DNA of 64,000 nucleotides from JANQEU01 sp965242805 (GTDB lineage Bacteria > Bacteroidota > Bacteroidia > Cytophagales > Cyclobacteriaceae): positions 3,410,001 through 3,474,000 of the forward strand of contig CBDETD010000002.1 in the NCBI GenBank assembly GCA_965242805.1. The letters run 5' to 3'. Positions 44,315 through 53,645 of the stretch are shown piece after piece. The first letter of the stretch is position 1, and each line of letters opens with the position of its first letter. Both the position numbers and the translations under genes were made by a program. Below the pieces are notes generated by a model. That model worked only from the letters and a program-made list of their open reading frames with translations, ran no database searches and was not told where the DNA came from.

Positions 44315-44835
44315 GCAAACCACAAGTAGGTATCATCATGGGCAGTCAGTCGGATCTTTCGGTCATGGCAGATGCGGCTGAAGTCCTCGAGGAATTAGGA
44401 GTAGAAATTGAAGTAACCGTCGTTTCCGCTCATCGAACACCTCATCGAATGGTTAAGTATGCAGAAGAGGCCAAAGAAAGGGGGATAAAAGTCATCATTG
44501 CAGGAGCGGGAGGTGCAGCCCACCTGCCCGGAATGGTTGCATCAATCACAACATTGCCGGTAATTGGGGTCCCCGTTAAATCAAGAAACTCAATTGACGG
44601 CTGGGACTCAGTGTTGTCCATACTCCAGATGCCTGGGGGCATTCCTGTAGCCACGGTGGCGTTGGATGGCGCGAAAAATGCGGGTATTCTGGCGGCGGAG
44701 ATCATTGGAGCATTTGACGAGGGAGTCTCAAAAAAGCTTCAGGAATTCAAATCTAACTTAAAGAAGAAAGTAGAATCTACAGCCAGGGAACTTGAGTCCA
44801 AAGGATGGAAAAGCAATAAAATTGGATTTAAATAG
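44311..44835 (+). CDS. purE: N5-carboxyaminoimidazole ribonucleotide mutase PurE
   Basis: This 174-residue protein has the class I PurE signature: VGIIMGSQSDLSVM, VSAHRTPHRM with the catalytic His, IIAGAGGAAHLPGM and PVKSRNSIDGWDSVLSILQMPGG. It moves the carboxylate to give carboxyaminoimidazole ribonucleotide in de novo purine synthesis. It is translationally coupled to purK. Confidence 0.97.
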   Translation: MSKPQVGIIMGSQSDLSVMADAAEVLEELGVEIEVTVVSAHRTPHRMVKYAEEAKERGIKVIIAGAGGAAHLPGMVASITTLPVIGVPVKSRNSIDGWDSVLSILQMPGGIPVATVALDGAKNAGILAAEIIGAFDEGVSKKLQEFKSNLKKKVESTARELESKGWKSNKIGFK

Positions 44836-44902
44836 AATGTTTTCGGCATTTTAAGTTGATAATTGTTTAAGCTTTTTTGTAATTTTCTATTACGATTGGA
44901 AA

Positions 44903-45124
44903 ATGGGCTTTTACATTGACATAGCACTTTGTGTATTCACTTACATCCTGATGCTGGGATTTATCGTGTGGAGAAACAATCGAAATAAGCCATCTGACGA
45001 GTCCGGGGATGATGATGGTGGTATACCAGCATGGACCGGCCCCGAACTTGATCTGCCTCCTGGAGTATGTCTTCCCAAGGATGGTCCTACCCGGAAAAAG
45101 GAGTTGGACGAGGTACTTATTTAG
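44903..45124 (+). CDS. Small single-pass membrane protein of unknown function
   Basis: This 73-residue protein has one N-terminal transmembrane helix (about 5-24, ALCVFTYILMLGFIVW) and an acidic, Pro-rich cytoplasmic tail containing DLPPGVCLPKDGP. I do not recognise a family. It follows purE by 67 bp and its 3' end overlaps the convergent lipoprotein gene by 8 bp. The presence of a clean membrane segment and start supports a real gene. Confidence 0.55.
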   Translation: MGFYIDIALCVFTYILMLGFIVWRNNRNKPSDESGDDDGGIPAWTGPELDLPPGVCLPKDGPTRKKELDEVLI

Positions 45125-45677
45125 GAATAATCTCTCCCTTTACTTCAAACCACGTCGTATCGTTCATGATCATCTTTTGGAATCCTGAGACCTGGTATTT
45201 GGTAAGTAGCCCAGCTTCAAACTCCAATGATATCGTTTGAGTGGTAGTATAGATCAATTCAGCCCTGTCGTCCAGGATCTCACCGGAAACTGAAAGCAAT
45301 GATCCGGAATCGTCGAATTGAAGTTCCATTCCCCTGAACATGAGGTTCTGACCAGCCTTAGGAGTGTAAATCACCTTATTCCCTTCTTCTTTGGTCTCAA
45401 TGGCACCAACATATCGCGGAAGGTTTAGATTGAGACCAGAAACAGCATCAAGCTCGCGAGCCCATGACATGGAATCAAATTCCAGGATTTTGGATTCTTG
45501 TTGATCGTCAATAGTGGCCGTCTTTTGGATTTGGTAGCTTCCGGCAATAAGCTTATCGATCTGTAACCCCACTAGCGAATCCATGTCAAAGTACTGTGAA
45601 CTTCCGGCGCTCTTGAACTCAACATCAGAACAAGCCGAGATTGCAATTATTAAAATTGCGAAGAGAATTTTAGTCAT
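45117..45677 (-). CDS. Lipoprotein of unknown function, operonic with gpmI
   Basis: This 186-residue protein has a lipoprotein signal (KILFAILIIAISAC, C16). The mature part is beta-rich (GLNLNLPRYVGAIETKEEGNKV and LIYTTTQTISLEFEAG) without a known motif. Its ATG overlaps the gpmI stop by four bases, indicating coupling, although a functional link with glycolysis is not evident. It overlaps the convergent small membrane gene by 8 bp. Confidence 0.75.
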   Translation of the reverse strand: MTKILFAILIIAISACSDVEFKSAGSSQYFDMDSLVGLQIDKLIAGSYQIQKTATIDDQQESKILEFDSMSWARELDAVSGLNLNLPRYVGAIETKEEGNKVIYTPKAGQNLMFRGMELQFDDSGSLLSVSGEILDDRAELIYTTTQTISLEFEAGLLTKYQVSGFQKMIMNDTTWFEVKGEIIPK

Positions 45678-47194
45678 ATCAGGATGTCCCCTGTCATTTC
45701 TTCGGGGATCACAATCCCCATAAGAGTTAAAATGGTTGGTCCCAGGTCACCCAGTTTGCCGGACTTCACGGGACCATCAAACGCATTATCAACAACGATG
45801 ATAGGGACAAGGTTCGTGGTATGTGCTGTATGAGGACTCCCGTCCGGATTACGCATGATATCAGAATTACCGTGATCAGCAATTATAATGGTCGTGTAAT
45901 CATTGTTCAGAGCGGCAGTCACCACAGATTCCGTGCATTTGTCGACTGTTTCACAAGCTTTAACAGCTGCCTCAAAAACACCTGTATGCCCGACCATGTC
46001 AGGATTTGCAAAATTGAGACACACAAAATCAACCTCACCTTTTTCCAATTCAGGTATGATGGCGTCTTTAATGTCATTTGCACTCATTTCTGGTTGGAGA
46101 TCGTAAGTTGCCACCTTCGGAGAAGGGCATAAAATCCTTTTTTCACCGCTGAATTCAGCTTCACGCCCACCGGAAAAGAAAAAGGTGACGTGAGGATATT
46201 TTTCCGTTTCCGCAATACGTATCTGCTTCTTCCCCTCCTTCTCCAGTATCTCGCCTAATGTCCTTTCAAGGTTTTCTTTACCATAGATAACCTTTACACC
46301 CTGGAAGGTGTCATCATAATTAGTCATAGTGAGATAGTAGAGGTCCATTTTTGACATTTCATCATCAGGGAAATCCGCCTGGGTCAGGGCCTGCGTGATC
46401 TGTCTACCACGATCAGTACGGAAGTTGAAGCATACCACAACATCATTCGGTTTAATGGTTCCGACAGGATTGCCATCACTTCCAACTTTGATTATCGGCT
46501 CGATGAATTCATCAGTCACATCTTTATCGTAAGAAGCCTGTATCCCGCCAATTATGTCTTCAACGTTTGCTCCTTTACCATGTACCATGGCGTCGTAGGC
46601 TAATCGAACCCGATGCCATCGCTTATCCCGATCCATTGCATAATAACGACCCGTTACACTTGCTACCTGTCCGACATTTTCATCCATGTATGAGATTAAT
46701 TCTTCCATAAAGCCTTTGCCACTGTGTGGATCGCAATCCCGACCATCTGTGAAAGCATGTACAAATACATTTTCACAACCATTTTCTTTTGAGGCCTTGA
46801 CCAGACCTTTTAGATGGTTGATATGAGAATGTACCCCACCATCTGAAACCAAGCCGATATAATGGATGGCTTTATTGTTTTCTTTGGCATAGTTGAATGC
46901 CTCAACGAGTACTTTATTCTGACCAAGGCTTCCGTCTTCAGCGGCTTTGTTGATCTTAACCAGATCCTGGTAAACAACCCGCCCTGCTCCAATATTCATG
47001 TGACCCACTTCAGAATTTCCCATTTGACCTTCAGGTAACCCAACTGCCATTCCGGAGGCCGTTAACGTTGCATTTGGGTACTTTGGATATAGGCTGTCTA
47101 CGAAAGGTGTATTAGCTTGGTCAATAGCAGATACTTCGGGATCTGTCGCTATGCCCCATCCGTCAAGTATCATCAAAAGTACTTTCTTGTTCAT
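45674..47194 (-). CDS. gpmI: 2,3-bisphosphoglycerate-independent phosphoglycerate mutase GpmI
   Basis: This 506-residue protein matches GpmI length. The alkaline-phosphatase-fold metal site starts with D11 (LMILDGWGI), the phospho-accepting serine is S61 (GNSEVGHMNIGAG), and ADHGNSD with SPHTAHTTN near the C-terminus supplies further manganese ligands. It interconverts 3- and 2-phosphoglycerate in glycolysis and gluconeogenesis. A lipoprotein gene follows with a four-base overlap. Confidence 0.97.
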   Translation of the reverse strand: MNKKVLLMILDGWGIATDPEVSAIDQANTPFVDSLYPKYPNATLTASGMAVGLPEGQMGNSEVGHMNIGAGRVVYQDLVKINKAAEDGSLGQNKVLVEAFNYAKENNKAIHYIGLVSDGGVHSHINHLKGLVKASKENGCENVFVHAFTDGRDCDPHSGKGFMEELISYMDENVGQVASVTGRYYAMDRDKRWHRVRLAYDAMVHGKGANVEDIIGGIQASYDKDVTDEFIEPIIKVGSDGNPVGTIKPNDVVVCFNFRTDRGRQITQALTQADFPDDEMSKMDLYYLTMTNYDDTFQGVKVIYGKENLERTLGEILEKEGKKQIRIAETEKYPHVTFFFSGGREAEFSGEKRILCPSPKVATYDLQPEMSANDIKDAIIPELEKGEVDFVCLNFANPDMVGHTGVFEAAVKACETVDKCTESVVTAALNNDYTTIIIADHGNSDIMRNPDGSPHTAHTTNLVPIIVVDNAFDGPVKSGKLGDLGPTILTLMGIVIPEEMTGDILI

Positions 47195-47297
47195 GACACA
47201 AATATAAGATTAGTTTCACCAGGCTTGCGCAATGTTGCTGGTATTAGTATATTCAAATTTCATATCCGTTTGGCACAATTTCTGGATGTGAGTCACT

Positions 47298-47684
47298 ATG
47301 CGAAAAAGTTTCAGTTTTATATCCCTTTTATTACTTGTTACGGGAGTTTATGGTCAGGAGCAAGAGATCAGTGATATCGGTACGGCATTGCGATCCAGCA
47401 GTGCCAAGGAGCTTGTCAAGTATTGTGTCGATCGAGTTGAGATCGAAATAGATGGCGAACGGAGTGTGTACAGCAAATCTCAGGCAGAAGTTGTGTTAAG
47501 GGATTTTTTTAATGACAATATCTCCAAGGGGTTTCGATATGTACATCAGGGATCTTCTCCGGAAGGCCCTAAGTATACCATTGGCAGTTACCAACTCGAG
47601 GATGGCTCCTACCGTGTTTATATGCTTCTGAAAAAAAATGGTGACAATTACCAAATAGACACCATTTCTTTTACTCGGGAATAG
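47298..47684 (+). CDS. DUF4783-family exported protein
   Basis: This 128-residue protein has a signal peptide (about 1-19, ending VYGQ) and a small NTF2-like fold: ISDIGTALRSSSAKELVKY, then SKSQAEVVLRDFFNDN and YTIGSYQLEDGSYRVYMLLKK. It fits DUF4783, which in Bacteroidota usually sits just upstream of nadC, as here (32 bp). It is periplasmic and of unknown function. Upstream at about 47266-47285 is a TTGGCAC element resembling half of a sigma-54 site. Confidence 0.85.
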   Translation: MRKSFSFISLLLLVTGVYGQEQEISDIGTALRSSSAKELVKYCVDRVEIEIDGERSVYSKSQAEVVLRDFFNDNISKGFRYVHQGSSPEGPKYTIGSYQLEDGSYRVYMLLKKNGDNYQIDTISFTRE

Positions 47685-47716
47685 GCAAAGAGGGATAAAC
47701 TACTAATTTTGCGGCC

Positions 47717-48577
47717 ATGTCGCTACCGTACTTGTCACCAAAGCAAATAAATCACTTCATAAAGAACGCCCTTCAGGAAGATCATGGCGATGGAGACCAC
47801 TCCTCGATTGGGAGCATTCCGGAAAAAAAGGCCAAGAAGGCTCAGTTACTGGTCAAGGATGAAGGTGTACTAGCAGGTGTGGAAATGGCAAAGTTGATCT
47901 TCCAATACGTTTCTCAGGAAATAGAGATGCATGTACGACTCAATGATGGTGCTGTTGTCGAGAAAGGTGATATAGCATTTTATGTGGTTGGGAATGCACG
48001 CAAAATTTTGGGTGCCGAAAGGTTAGTTTTGAACTGTATGCAACGAATGAGTGGTATTGCCACTTACACAAAATATTTATCTGATATGATCCAGGGGACC
48101 GGAGCGAAATTGACCGATACCCGGAAAACAACCCCGAATTTCAGAATTGCGGAGAAATGGGCAGTGAATATTGGAGGCGGAGTCAATCACAGATTTGGAC
48201 TTTACGACATGGTAATGTTGAAAGACAACCATGTGGATTATGCAGGAAGTGTGACAAAAGCCATCAACTCCACAGTTTCCTATCTTCAAAAAGAGGGAAA
48301 AACGCTGGAGATAGAAATAGAAGTACGAAATTTGCAGGAATTGGAGGAGGTCCTCACCGTTGGAAAGGTGAACCGGATACTTCTTGATAATATGCTTCCT
48401 TCAGATATGAAGCAGGCGATCCAAATGATAGGAGGTAGATATGAAACCGAGGCTTCGGGAGGAATAACCGAAAAAACCATTCGGGAAATAGCAGAGACAG
48501 GAGTGGACTACATCTCAGTTGGTGCCTTGACACACTCTTACAGAAGTTTGGACATGAGTTTAAAAGCAGTTGATTAA
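47717..48577 (+). CDS. nadC: Nicotinate-nucleotide pyrophosphorylase (carboxylating) NadC
   Basis: This 286-residue protein is quinolinate phosphoribosyltransferase. The motifs EDHGDGDHSS, LNCMQRMSGIAT, LTDTRKTTPNFR, GGGVNHRFGLYDMVMLKDNH and EASGGITEKTIREIAETGVDYISVGALTHS are diagnostic. It makes nicotinate mononucleotide from quinolinate and PRPP in NAD synthesis. It is directly followed (0 bp) by the YcxB-like gene and preceded by DUF4783, a common Bacteroidota order. Confidence 0.97.
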   Translation: MSLPYLSPKQINHFIKNALQEDHGDGDHSSIGSIPEKKAKKAQLLVKDEGVLAGVEMAKLIFQYVSQEIEMHVRLNDGAVVEKGDIAFYVVGNARKILGAERLVLNCMQRMSGIATYTKYLSDMIQGTGAKLTDTRKTTPNFRIAEKWAVNIGGGVNHRFGLYDMVMLKDNHVDYAGSVTKAINSTVSYLQKEGKTLEIEIEVRNLQELEEVLTVGKVNRILLDNMLPSDMKQAIQMIGGRYETEASGGITEKTIREIAETGVDYISVGALTHSYRSLDMSLKAVD

Positions 48578-49051
48578 ATGATCATTAAAACAAAAAAATA
48601 CCAATTACCAACCAAGAAATACATCGGAATGGCCTTTAAAGGTGTCTTGAAACAGCAATGGTGGGTATTTGTGATCTACCTTGCCATTTGTGGTGGATAT
48701 TTCTGGATTCCGAATATATGGTGGATCATTGGTGCGTCCATCGCCCTGATCCTGTACATATTATTTTGGTTGATCCAATTCGCGGGGGTTACACAACTCG
48801 AACAGGGTAAGTTCCTATTTCAAAAACTTGGTTATGAAATAACCAGCCAACAGATCCTCATTAAGCTGAATCCAAAACAAGGTATGCCTATGAAATGGGA
48901 ACAGATCAAGCGTGCCAAAGTGACAAAGAAGGAATTCATTCTCTACGTCAGCAAGGCGCAGTTGATCCATCTTCCATTCCGGATCTTTAACAGTGACAAC
49001 GAGGTTAAGTTTGTCGAGACCATTCTAAAACGTAAGGGCTACGTCAAATAA
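48578..49051 (+). CDS. YcxB-like membrane protein
   Basis: This 157-residue protein has two transmembrane helices (about 30-47 and 50-68) and a C-terminal YcxB-like domain (YEITSQQILIKLNPKQG, MKWEQIKRAKVTKKEFILY). Function is unknown. It begins immediately after the nadC stop and its last base is shared with the recX start, so all three are cotranscribed. Confidence 0.75.
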   Translation: MIIKTKKYQLPTKKYIGMAFKGVLKQQWWVFVIYLAICGGYFWIPNIWWIIGASIALILYILFWLIQFAGVTQLEQGKFLFQKLGYEITSQQILIKLNPKQGMPMKWEQIKRAKVTKKEFILYVSKAQLIHLPFRIFNSDNEVKFVETILKRKGYVK

Positions 49052-49536
49052 TGTCGGGCTCTGACCGACTGAAGAAAGCAAAATCCAAAGCCGGAAGGTA
49101 TTGTGCATATGGTGAAAGGTCACCAAGACAGGTCAGGGAAAAGCTCATATCCTATGGGCTCAGTAATAAAGAAGCAGAGGTAGTCTTATCCCAGTTGATA
49201 AAGGAATCGTTCGTGGATGAGTTCCGATTTGCAAGAGCATTTTCAAATGATAAGTTCAAGTTCAATAGATGGGGTAAGTTGAAAATAAGACTGGAATTAA
49301 AGCGGAAACATAGACTTGGTGATGAAGCCATACAAAATGGGTTGGATTACATTGAGGATGTGGAGTATGTTGAAATGATTGGGGATCTTCTTCGGAAAAA
49401 ATGGAGTAAACTACCTGATTCAATACCGTATCTGGATCGAAAAAAACGAACTGTTGATTTTTTGATCCGTAAAGGATTTGAACAGGAACTCGTATACCGT
49501 CAACTCAATGATTATTTGTCAACAAGGCAACATTAG
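49051..49536 (+). CDS. recX: Regulatory protein RecX
   Basis: This 161-residue protein shows the three-helix tandem repeats of RecX: AGRYCAYGERSPRQVREKL, ESFVDEFRFARAFSNDKF with RWGKLKIRLELKRK, and a C-terminal DFLIRKGFEQELVYRQL. RecX modulates RecA filament growth in the cytoplasm. recA is not adjacent. The start overlaps the previous gene's stop by one base. Confidence 0.92.
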   Translation: MSGSDRLKKAKSKAGRYCAYGERSPRQVREKLISYGLSNKEAEVVLSQLIKESFVDEFRFARAFSNDKFKFNRWGKLKIRLELKRKHRLGDEAIQNGLDYIEDVEYVEMIGDLLRKKWSKLPDSIPYLDRKKRTVDFLIRKGFEQELVYRQLNDYLSTRQH

Positions 49537-49593
49537 TTCTATTAGGTTGACGACAAATACATCCATTTTTCTAAAAATCAGTTTAATTCCGTC

Positions 49594-50028
49594 ATGATGT
49601 ATGTACTACTACTACTTGTCTTGACATTCCAAAATACAGATCATTGGAATGTGGACAAAGGAAAGCTTGCTATCGATGGTTACGACCCGGTGAGCTATTT
49701 CACTCAGGACAAACCCGTTGAAGGAAAAGGGAATATAGTTGCGAATCATAGGGGTGTGACTTTCAGATTTGCTTCTGAATCCAACAGAGAAATTTTCTTA
49801 AAAGACCCTCAAATGTATGTTCCGGAATACGGTGGATGGTGTGCCTATGCGATGGGAGTAAATGGTGATAAAGTGAAAATCGACCCGGAAACTTACAAGA
49901 TAATCGATGACAAGCTCTACCTATTTTATAATTTCTGGGGCAACAATACCTTGGAGGACTGGAATGAAGACGAGCAAAACCTTAAGAAAAAAGCTGACGA
50001 ATTCTGGGAACAGGTAATAAAATCGTAA
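49594..50028 (+). CDS. YHS-domain protein, probably periplasmic
   Basis: This 144-residue protein has a short hydrophobic leader (MMYVLLLLVLTFQ). The YHS-type core is AIDGYDPVSYFTQDKPVEG, then GVTFRFASESNREIFLKDP and YGGWCAYAMGVNGDKV. This YHS subgroup is usually exported and has been linked to metal binding without a proven role. Two ATG codons in tandem could serve as start. Confidence 0.85.
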   Translation: MMYVLLLLVLTFQNTDHWNVDKGKLAIDGYDPVSYFTQDKPVEGKGNIVANHRGVTFRFASESNREIFLKDPQMYVPEYGGWCAYAMGVNGDKVKIDPETYKIIDDKLYLFYNFWGNNTLEDWNEDEQNLKKKADEFWEQVIKS

Positions 50029-50063
50029 TGTTGATTTATTTTAGCGCATTCTTTCAATGAAAT

Positions 50064-50570
50064 ATGTCACTGTACAGATCGGCTAAGAATTTACTCCACC
50101 AACTTTCCGAGGTTATTGGTCAGCTGGAAGATGTGGACTACAGGGATCCGCTGGAGGTATTAAGTGGATCTTCCATTGGACAACATATCCGGCATACATT
50201 GGAGTTTTTCATTTGTCTCATTGATGGTCGCAATGAGAAAGTAATCAATTACGACAAACGTCAACACGACAAGGTAATAGAATCTGATCCTAAAATGGCT
50301 TTGAGTGTCATTCAGTCCATTCAAGAATTTCTTGATGGCAATGTCGAGGATTTTGAGATCATTTTTAAAGCCAACTATAATTTGGAGGGTGATGAGGAAG
50401 TGGCCGTAAAAAGTAGCTTTCACCGAGAATTGGCTTACAATATCGAGCACGCAATCCATCATATGGCGTTAATTAAAATTGGTGTCCGAGCCTTGGATAA
50501 GAAGATCAAATTGCCAGACCATTTCGGTGTAGCCAGCTCTACTGTTCGATATCAGCTCGGAGATAAGTAG
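50064..50570 (+). CDS. DinB/YfiT-like four-helix-bundle protein
   Basis: This 168-residue protein carries the DinB-superfamily histidine arrangement: GQHIRHTLEFF in helix 2 and AYNIEHAIHHMALIKIG in helix 3, supplying three metal-binding histidines. Such proteins are metal-dependent thiol transferases or hydrolases of small substrates, or DNA-damage-induced proteins of unclear function. It ends 2 bp before the ATP-grasp gene. Confidence 0.8.
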   Translation: MSLYRSAKNLLHQLSEVIGQLEDVDYRDPLEVLSGSSIGQHIRHTLEFFICLIDGRNEKVINYDKRQHDKVIESDPKMALSVIQSIQEFLDGNVEDFEIIFKANYNLEGDEEVAVKSSFHRELAYNIEHAIHHMALIKIGVRALDKKIKLPDHFGVASSTVRYQLGDK

Positions 50571-50572
50571 AC

Positions 50573-51610
50573 ATGCCTTTCTGGAAGAGATTCCTGGTTA
50601 GGTTAAGACATTTTGAGTTCTGGCCTTTCTCCATTTTTTACTTCCCCACTTTCTTCTACTATGCCTATTTGGTATTAAAACACCGTTCTTTCTTCTTCTT
50701 TTCCGCAGCCAATCCCAATATCGAGATGGGAGGAATGCTTGGGGAGCGAAAATCGGATATTTTCAGACAGATCCCCAATGAATATATTCCGGTTACGATC
50801 TTGATGAGGGCTGGCGTTTCAATCGATGAGGTCAAATTAAAAATGAAAGAAAAAGGCCTTGCATTTCCAATCATTTTGAAACCGGATATTGGCGAACGTG
50901 GATGGCGGGTTGAAAAGATCCGAAATGACGAGCAATTGGCCTTTTACCTGGAATCGATGAAAGTGGATTTTCTAATGCAGGAATACATTGACCACAAGCT
51001 TGAATTGGGTATTTTCTTCATTCGAGACCCAAGTAATGGTCATGGAGAAGTCACATCGATAGTTAGAAAGGGATTTCTAACTGTAGTCGGGGACGGCAAA
51101 AAATCTGTAAAAGAGCTACTTCAGGAAAGTCTTAGGGCAGTTCTTCAGTTTGACTTTGATTCCGAGTTCTACCGGGAGATACTTCCCCAGGTGCCACCGA
51201 AGGGTCAGGAAATGCTTATCGAGGGGATTGGCAATCATTGCAGAGGGACCATCTTTTATGATGATGGTCATGAAATAGATCAGGATCTGAATAGATCCAT
51301 CAATAACATAGCAAACAACATTCCGGAATTCTATTTTGGCCGATTTGATTTAAAGACTAAATCGTATGATGATTTGAAGGATGGGAAGAATTTCTCGATC
51401 CTGGAACTTAATGGCGCTGGTTCGGAACCCGGTCATATTTATGATCCCAAGTTTACCCTCATGAAGGCCTACAAAGATGTATTCTGGCATTTGCGTATGT
51501 TAAGTAAGGTGAGCTCAGAAAATCGTCGAAAGGGGATACCCTATACAAGCTTCAGGGATGGAATTAGAAAATTTCGCGAGATTCGCCGTTATAACAAAGC
51601 GAAGGCGTGA
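50573..51610 (+). CDS. ATP-grasp enzyme (D-Ala-D-Ala ligase-like)
   Basis: This 345-residue protein is an ATP-grasp fold. The strand-lysine segment FPIILKPDIGERGWRVEKI and FLMQEYIDHKLELGIFF bind ATP, and FSILELNGAGSEPGHIYDP carries the metal-binding Glu and Asn. The N-terminus has a hydrophobic aromatic-rich stretch (FWPFSIFYFPTFFYY) that may associate with the membrane. It joins a carboxylate to an amine in an unknown product and is not Ddl itself. It is tightly spaced between the DinB-like and LysE genes. Confidence 0.8.
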   Translation: MPFWKRFLVRLRHFEFWPFSIFYFPTFFYYAYLVLKHRSFFFFSAANPNIEMGGMLGERKSDIFRQIPNEYIPVTILMRAGVSIDEVKLKMKEKGLAFPIILKPDIGERGWRVEKIRNDEQLAFYLESMKVDFLMQEYIDHKLELGIFFIRDPSNGHGEVTSIVRKGFLTVVGDGKKSVKELLQESLRAVLQFDFDSEFYREILPQVPPKGQEMLIEGIGNHCRGTIFYDDGHEIDQDLNRSINNIANNIPEFYFGRFDLKTKSYDDLKDGKNFSILELNGAGSEPGHIYDPKFTLMKAYKDVFWHLRMLSKVSSENRRKGIPYTSFRDGIRKFREIRRYNKAKA

Positions 51611-51613
51611 TCC

Positions 51614-52231
51614 ATGCCGTTTATTGAAGTTTTCATAGTTGCATTCGTGGTAAGCTATGCGGGGTCAATCCCTCCTGGAACCATCAATGTTTCGGTCATG
51701 CAGTTGTCCATTCAGAATCATCGAAGGGCAGCTGTTTTTCTTGGGATCGGGGCATCAGCAGTTGAATTTGTTTACGCTGGGATAACTGTCAAATTCCAAC
51801 AATTCCTTGTCGCCAATGAAAATCTCAACTTCTATTTCCAGATTGTTACGGGTGGCGCACTTGTTATCATGGGATTGTTCAATATGTTTAGCAGAGCTAA
51901 GTCATCAAATTTCAAACAAACGCAGGGAGTTAGGAGACGAATTGGGTTCGCGAGAGGTGTGGTTTTAGGATTGGTCAATCCTCTTACAATTCCGTTCTGG
52001 TTAGCAGTTACCACATATCTCGAAACACATAAATGGATCAACCTGATTGGGAACAACTTTTGGGCGTACATATCAGGGCTTGCCGCAGGCACATTTATTC
52101 TCCTGGTTTGTGTTGATTTACTCGGTAGTAAATTCCAAAAGATCGCCGATAATACATTTTTGGTAATGAGAGTCCCGGGTATTATTCTCATGTCAATGGG
52201 TGTTTACAATTTTTGGATACTATTCACGTAA
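51614..52231 (+). CDS. LysE-family translocator
   Basis: This 205-residue protein has six hydrophobic helices in LysE/RhtB order. The N-terminal SIPPGTINVSVMQLSIQNHRRAA segment and central GLVNPLTIPFWLAV are the family's paired Pro motifs. It would export amino acids or related metabolites. It starts 3 bp after the ATP-grasp gene, so it could export that enzyme's product; this is inference. Confidence 0.85.
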   Translation: MPFIEVFIVAFVVSYAGSIPPGTINVSVMQLSIQNHRRAAVFLGIGASAVEFVYAGITVKFQQFLVANENLNFYFQIVTGGALVIMGLFNMFSRAKSSNFKQTQGVRRRIGFARGVVLGLVNPLTIPFWLAVTTYLETHKWINLIGNNFWAYISGLAAGTFILLVCVDLLGSKFQKIADNTFLVMRVPGIILMSMGVYNFWILFT

Positions 52232-52236
52232 TCAAA

Positions 52237-52686
52237 ATGGAAGTTGAATTTATCAGGGCGGGAATATCAGATAAAGGCGAAGTCATGACCATGATGAAAG
52301 ACTTCTATGCCATTGATGGGTATGGTTTTGACATGGATCAGGCAGGTAAGAATTTTGAGCATTTTGTAACACATGAAAATTTAGGCAGGTTTTGGTTGAT
52401 CAAATTTGCAGGCGACTTGGTTGGCTACGTCATTATGACTTTCGGATACAGTTTTGAATATGGAGGCAGGGACGCTTTTATTGATGAATTATTCATCAAA
52501 AAGGATTACCGAAATCAGGGAATTGGAGAAAAAGTAATGGTTTTTCTTGATAAAGAGGCGCTAGGTCTGGGTGTGAATGCTCTTCACCTCGAGGTAGAGG
52601 GAAAAAATGAAAAAGGTCAGAGGCTCTATCGAAAGAACGGATATGAAGACAATGACCGGAATCTATTGACGAAACGTTTCGACTGA
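52237..52686 (+). CDS. GNAT-family N-acetyltransferase
   Basis: This protein has 149 residues from ATG 52237; an upstream in-frame TTG lies inside the LysE gene and is less likely. GNAT motifs are IDELFIKKDYRNQGIGEKV (acetyl-CoA loop) and HLEVEGKNEKGQRLYRKNGY. The substrate is unknown. It is the last gene of the DinB/ATP-grasp/LysE run, and its 3' end overlaps the convergent AraC gene by 24 bp. Confidence 0.88.
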   Translation: MEVEFIRAGISDKGEVMTMMKDFYAIDGYGFDMDQAGKNFEHFVTHENLGRFWLIKFAGDLVGYVIMTFGYSFEYGGRDAFIDELFIKKDYRNQGIGEKVMVFLDKEALGLGVNALHLEVEGKNEKGQRLYRKNGYEDNDRNLLTKRFD

Positions 52687-53514
52687 TCTATTTCTGTAGT
52701 CACGAGGCGTGGTATTTTTAATACGTCGAAATGTTCTGTTGAAATTGCTCAGACTTTCAAAACCGTTTCTGTAGGCAATTTCCGCAATATCATAATTTGT
52801 AGTTATGAGTGCCTGGCACACTTTTTCAATTCGATATGTATTGAGATAATCGAGTAATCCCATTCCCATGGAAGTCTTAAACCACCGGCAAAATGAATGG
52901 GGAGACATATCAGCAATTTCAGCAGTTTCAGATAGGGATATCGGTTTCGAATAATTAGTGATCAGGTAGTTCGTCACCTTTGAGATCCTGCCATCGACCT
53001 TTGAATTTGTTTTATTTGAATTGAATGAGATACTGGACAAAGTGGCTTTCTTTTCATGTTGATCCAAAGCGGCCAGAATCTCCAATAGACTGGAAAGTCG
53101 GTGTATTGGTGATAAGGTGGATATGAATTCACACTTGCGCACCAATTCGTAAGGGGGATCAATAAAATGAATTCCTTTTTCAGCCTTACCAAACATATCA
53201 ATAAGACCATCACACTCCGGGAAGGACTTGAAAGCCTCTTTTGAGAAATGGAATACGTGTGCTGTTGTATAACTTTTGTTTTCATCTGAGATCCATTGGT
53301 GCGGTAAGTTTTCACCAATCAAAACGAGATCTCCATCATTGTAGGAAGCAACATGATCACCGACAAACCTCATTCCCATTCCCTTTTTGATCAATGTCAA
53401 TTCGAGTTCAGGATGATAATGCCAGTAGGGCTTCAATTCAGGAAGCTCCATCTTGAAAAAATTGAAAGAAGCTTCATGACTTGAGGTATACAGTGTTTCA
53501 CGATATAGCCTCAT
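52663..53514 (-). CDS. AraC-family transcriptional regulator with cupin sensor domain
   Basis: This 283-residue protein has an N-terminal cupin at about 1-130 (YWHYHPELELTLIKKGMG, VLIGENLPHQW) for a small ligand, probably a sugar. The C-terminal AraC HTH at about 185-275 includes SLSETAEIADMSPHSFCRWFK and IAEIAYRNGFESLSNFNRTFRR. It is divergent from the PhyH/GH127/sulfatase cluster across 131 bp and is the likely local activator. The 3' end overlaps the convergent GNAT gene. Confidence 0.92.
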   Translation of the reverse strand: MRLYRETLYTSSHEASFNFFKMELPELKPYWHYHPELELTLIKKGMGMRFVGDHVASYNDGDLVLIGENLPHQWISDENKSYTTAHVFHFSKEAFKSFPECDGLIDMFGKAEKGIHFIDPPYELVRKCEFISTLSPIHRLSSLLEILAALDQHEKKATLSSISFNSNKTNSKVDGRISKVTNYLITNYSKPISLSETAEIADMSPHSFCRWFKTSMGMGLLDYLNTYRIEKVCQALITTNYDIAEIAYRNGFESLSNFNRTFRRIKNTTPRDYRNRSVETFRQ

Positions 53515-53536
53515 AATGCACTTAAATTAGCATATA

Positions 53537-53555
53537 ATATCAATATTTATGATAT
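53537..53555. promoter_or_regulatory. Inverted repeat between AraC regulator and PhyH/GH127/sulfatase genes
   Basis: ATATCA (53537-53542) and TGATAT (53550-53555) flank seven bases in the 131-bp divergent gap. The region is very AT-rich, so chance symmetry is possible. Its position 20 to 40 bp upstream of the araC start makes it a candidate control site. Confidence 0.3.
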
Positions 53556-53645
53556 ATAATGTTAAAATATGCATAGCATTTGATAAAATATGGAATGAAT
53601 TAAGAGTAGCGATCAGACAATTTTGGACATAAACTTCTTGATATT

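Noticed and set aside
47266..47285. Sigma-54-like promoter upstream of the DUF4783 gene (TTGGCAC element)
   Set aside because: The -24 half is good, but ten bases later the expected GC is GG and the TTGC block is not intact. Evidence is too weak for a feature.
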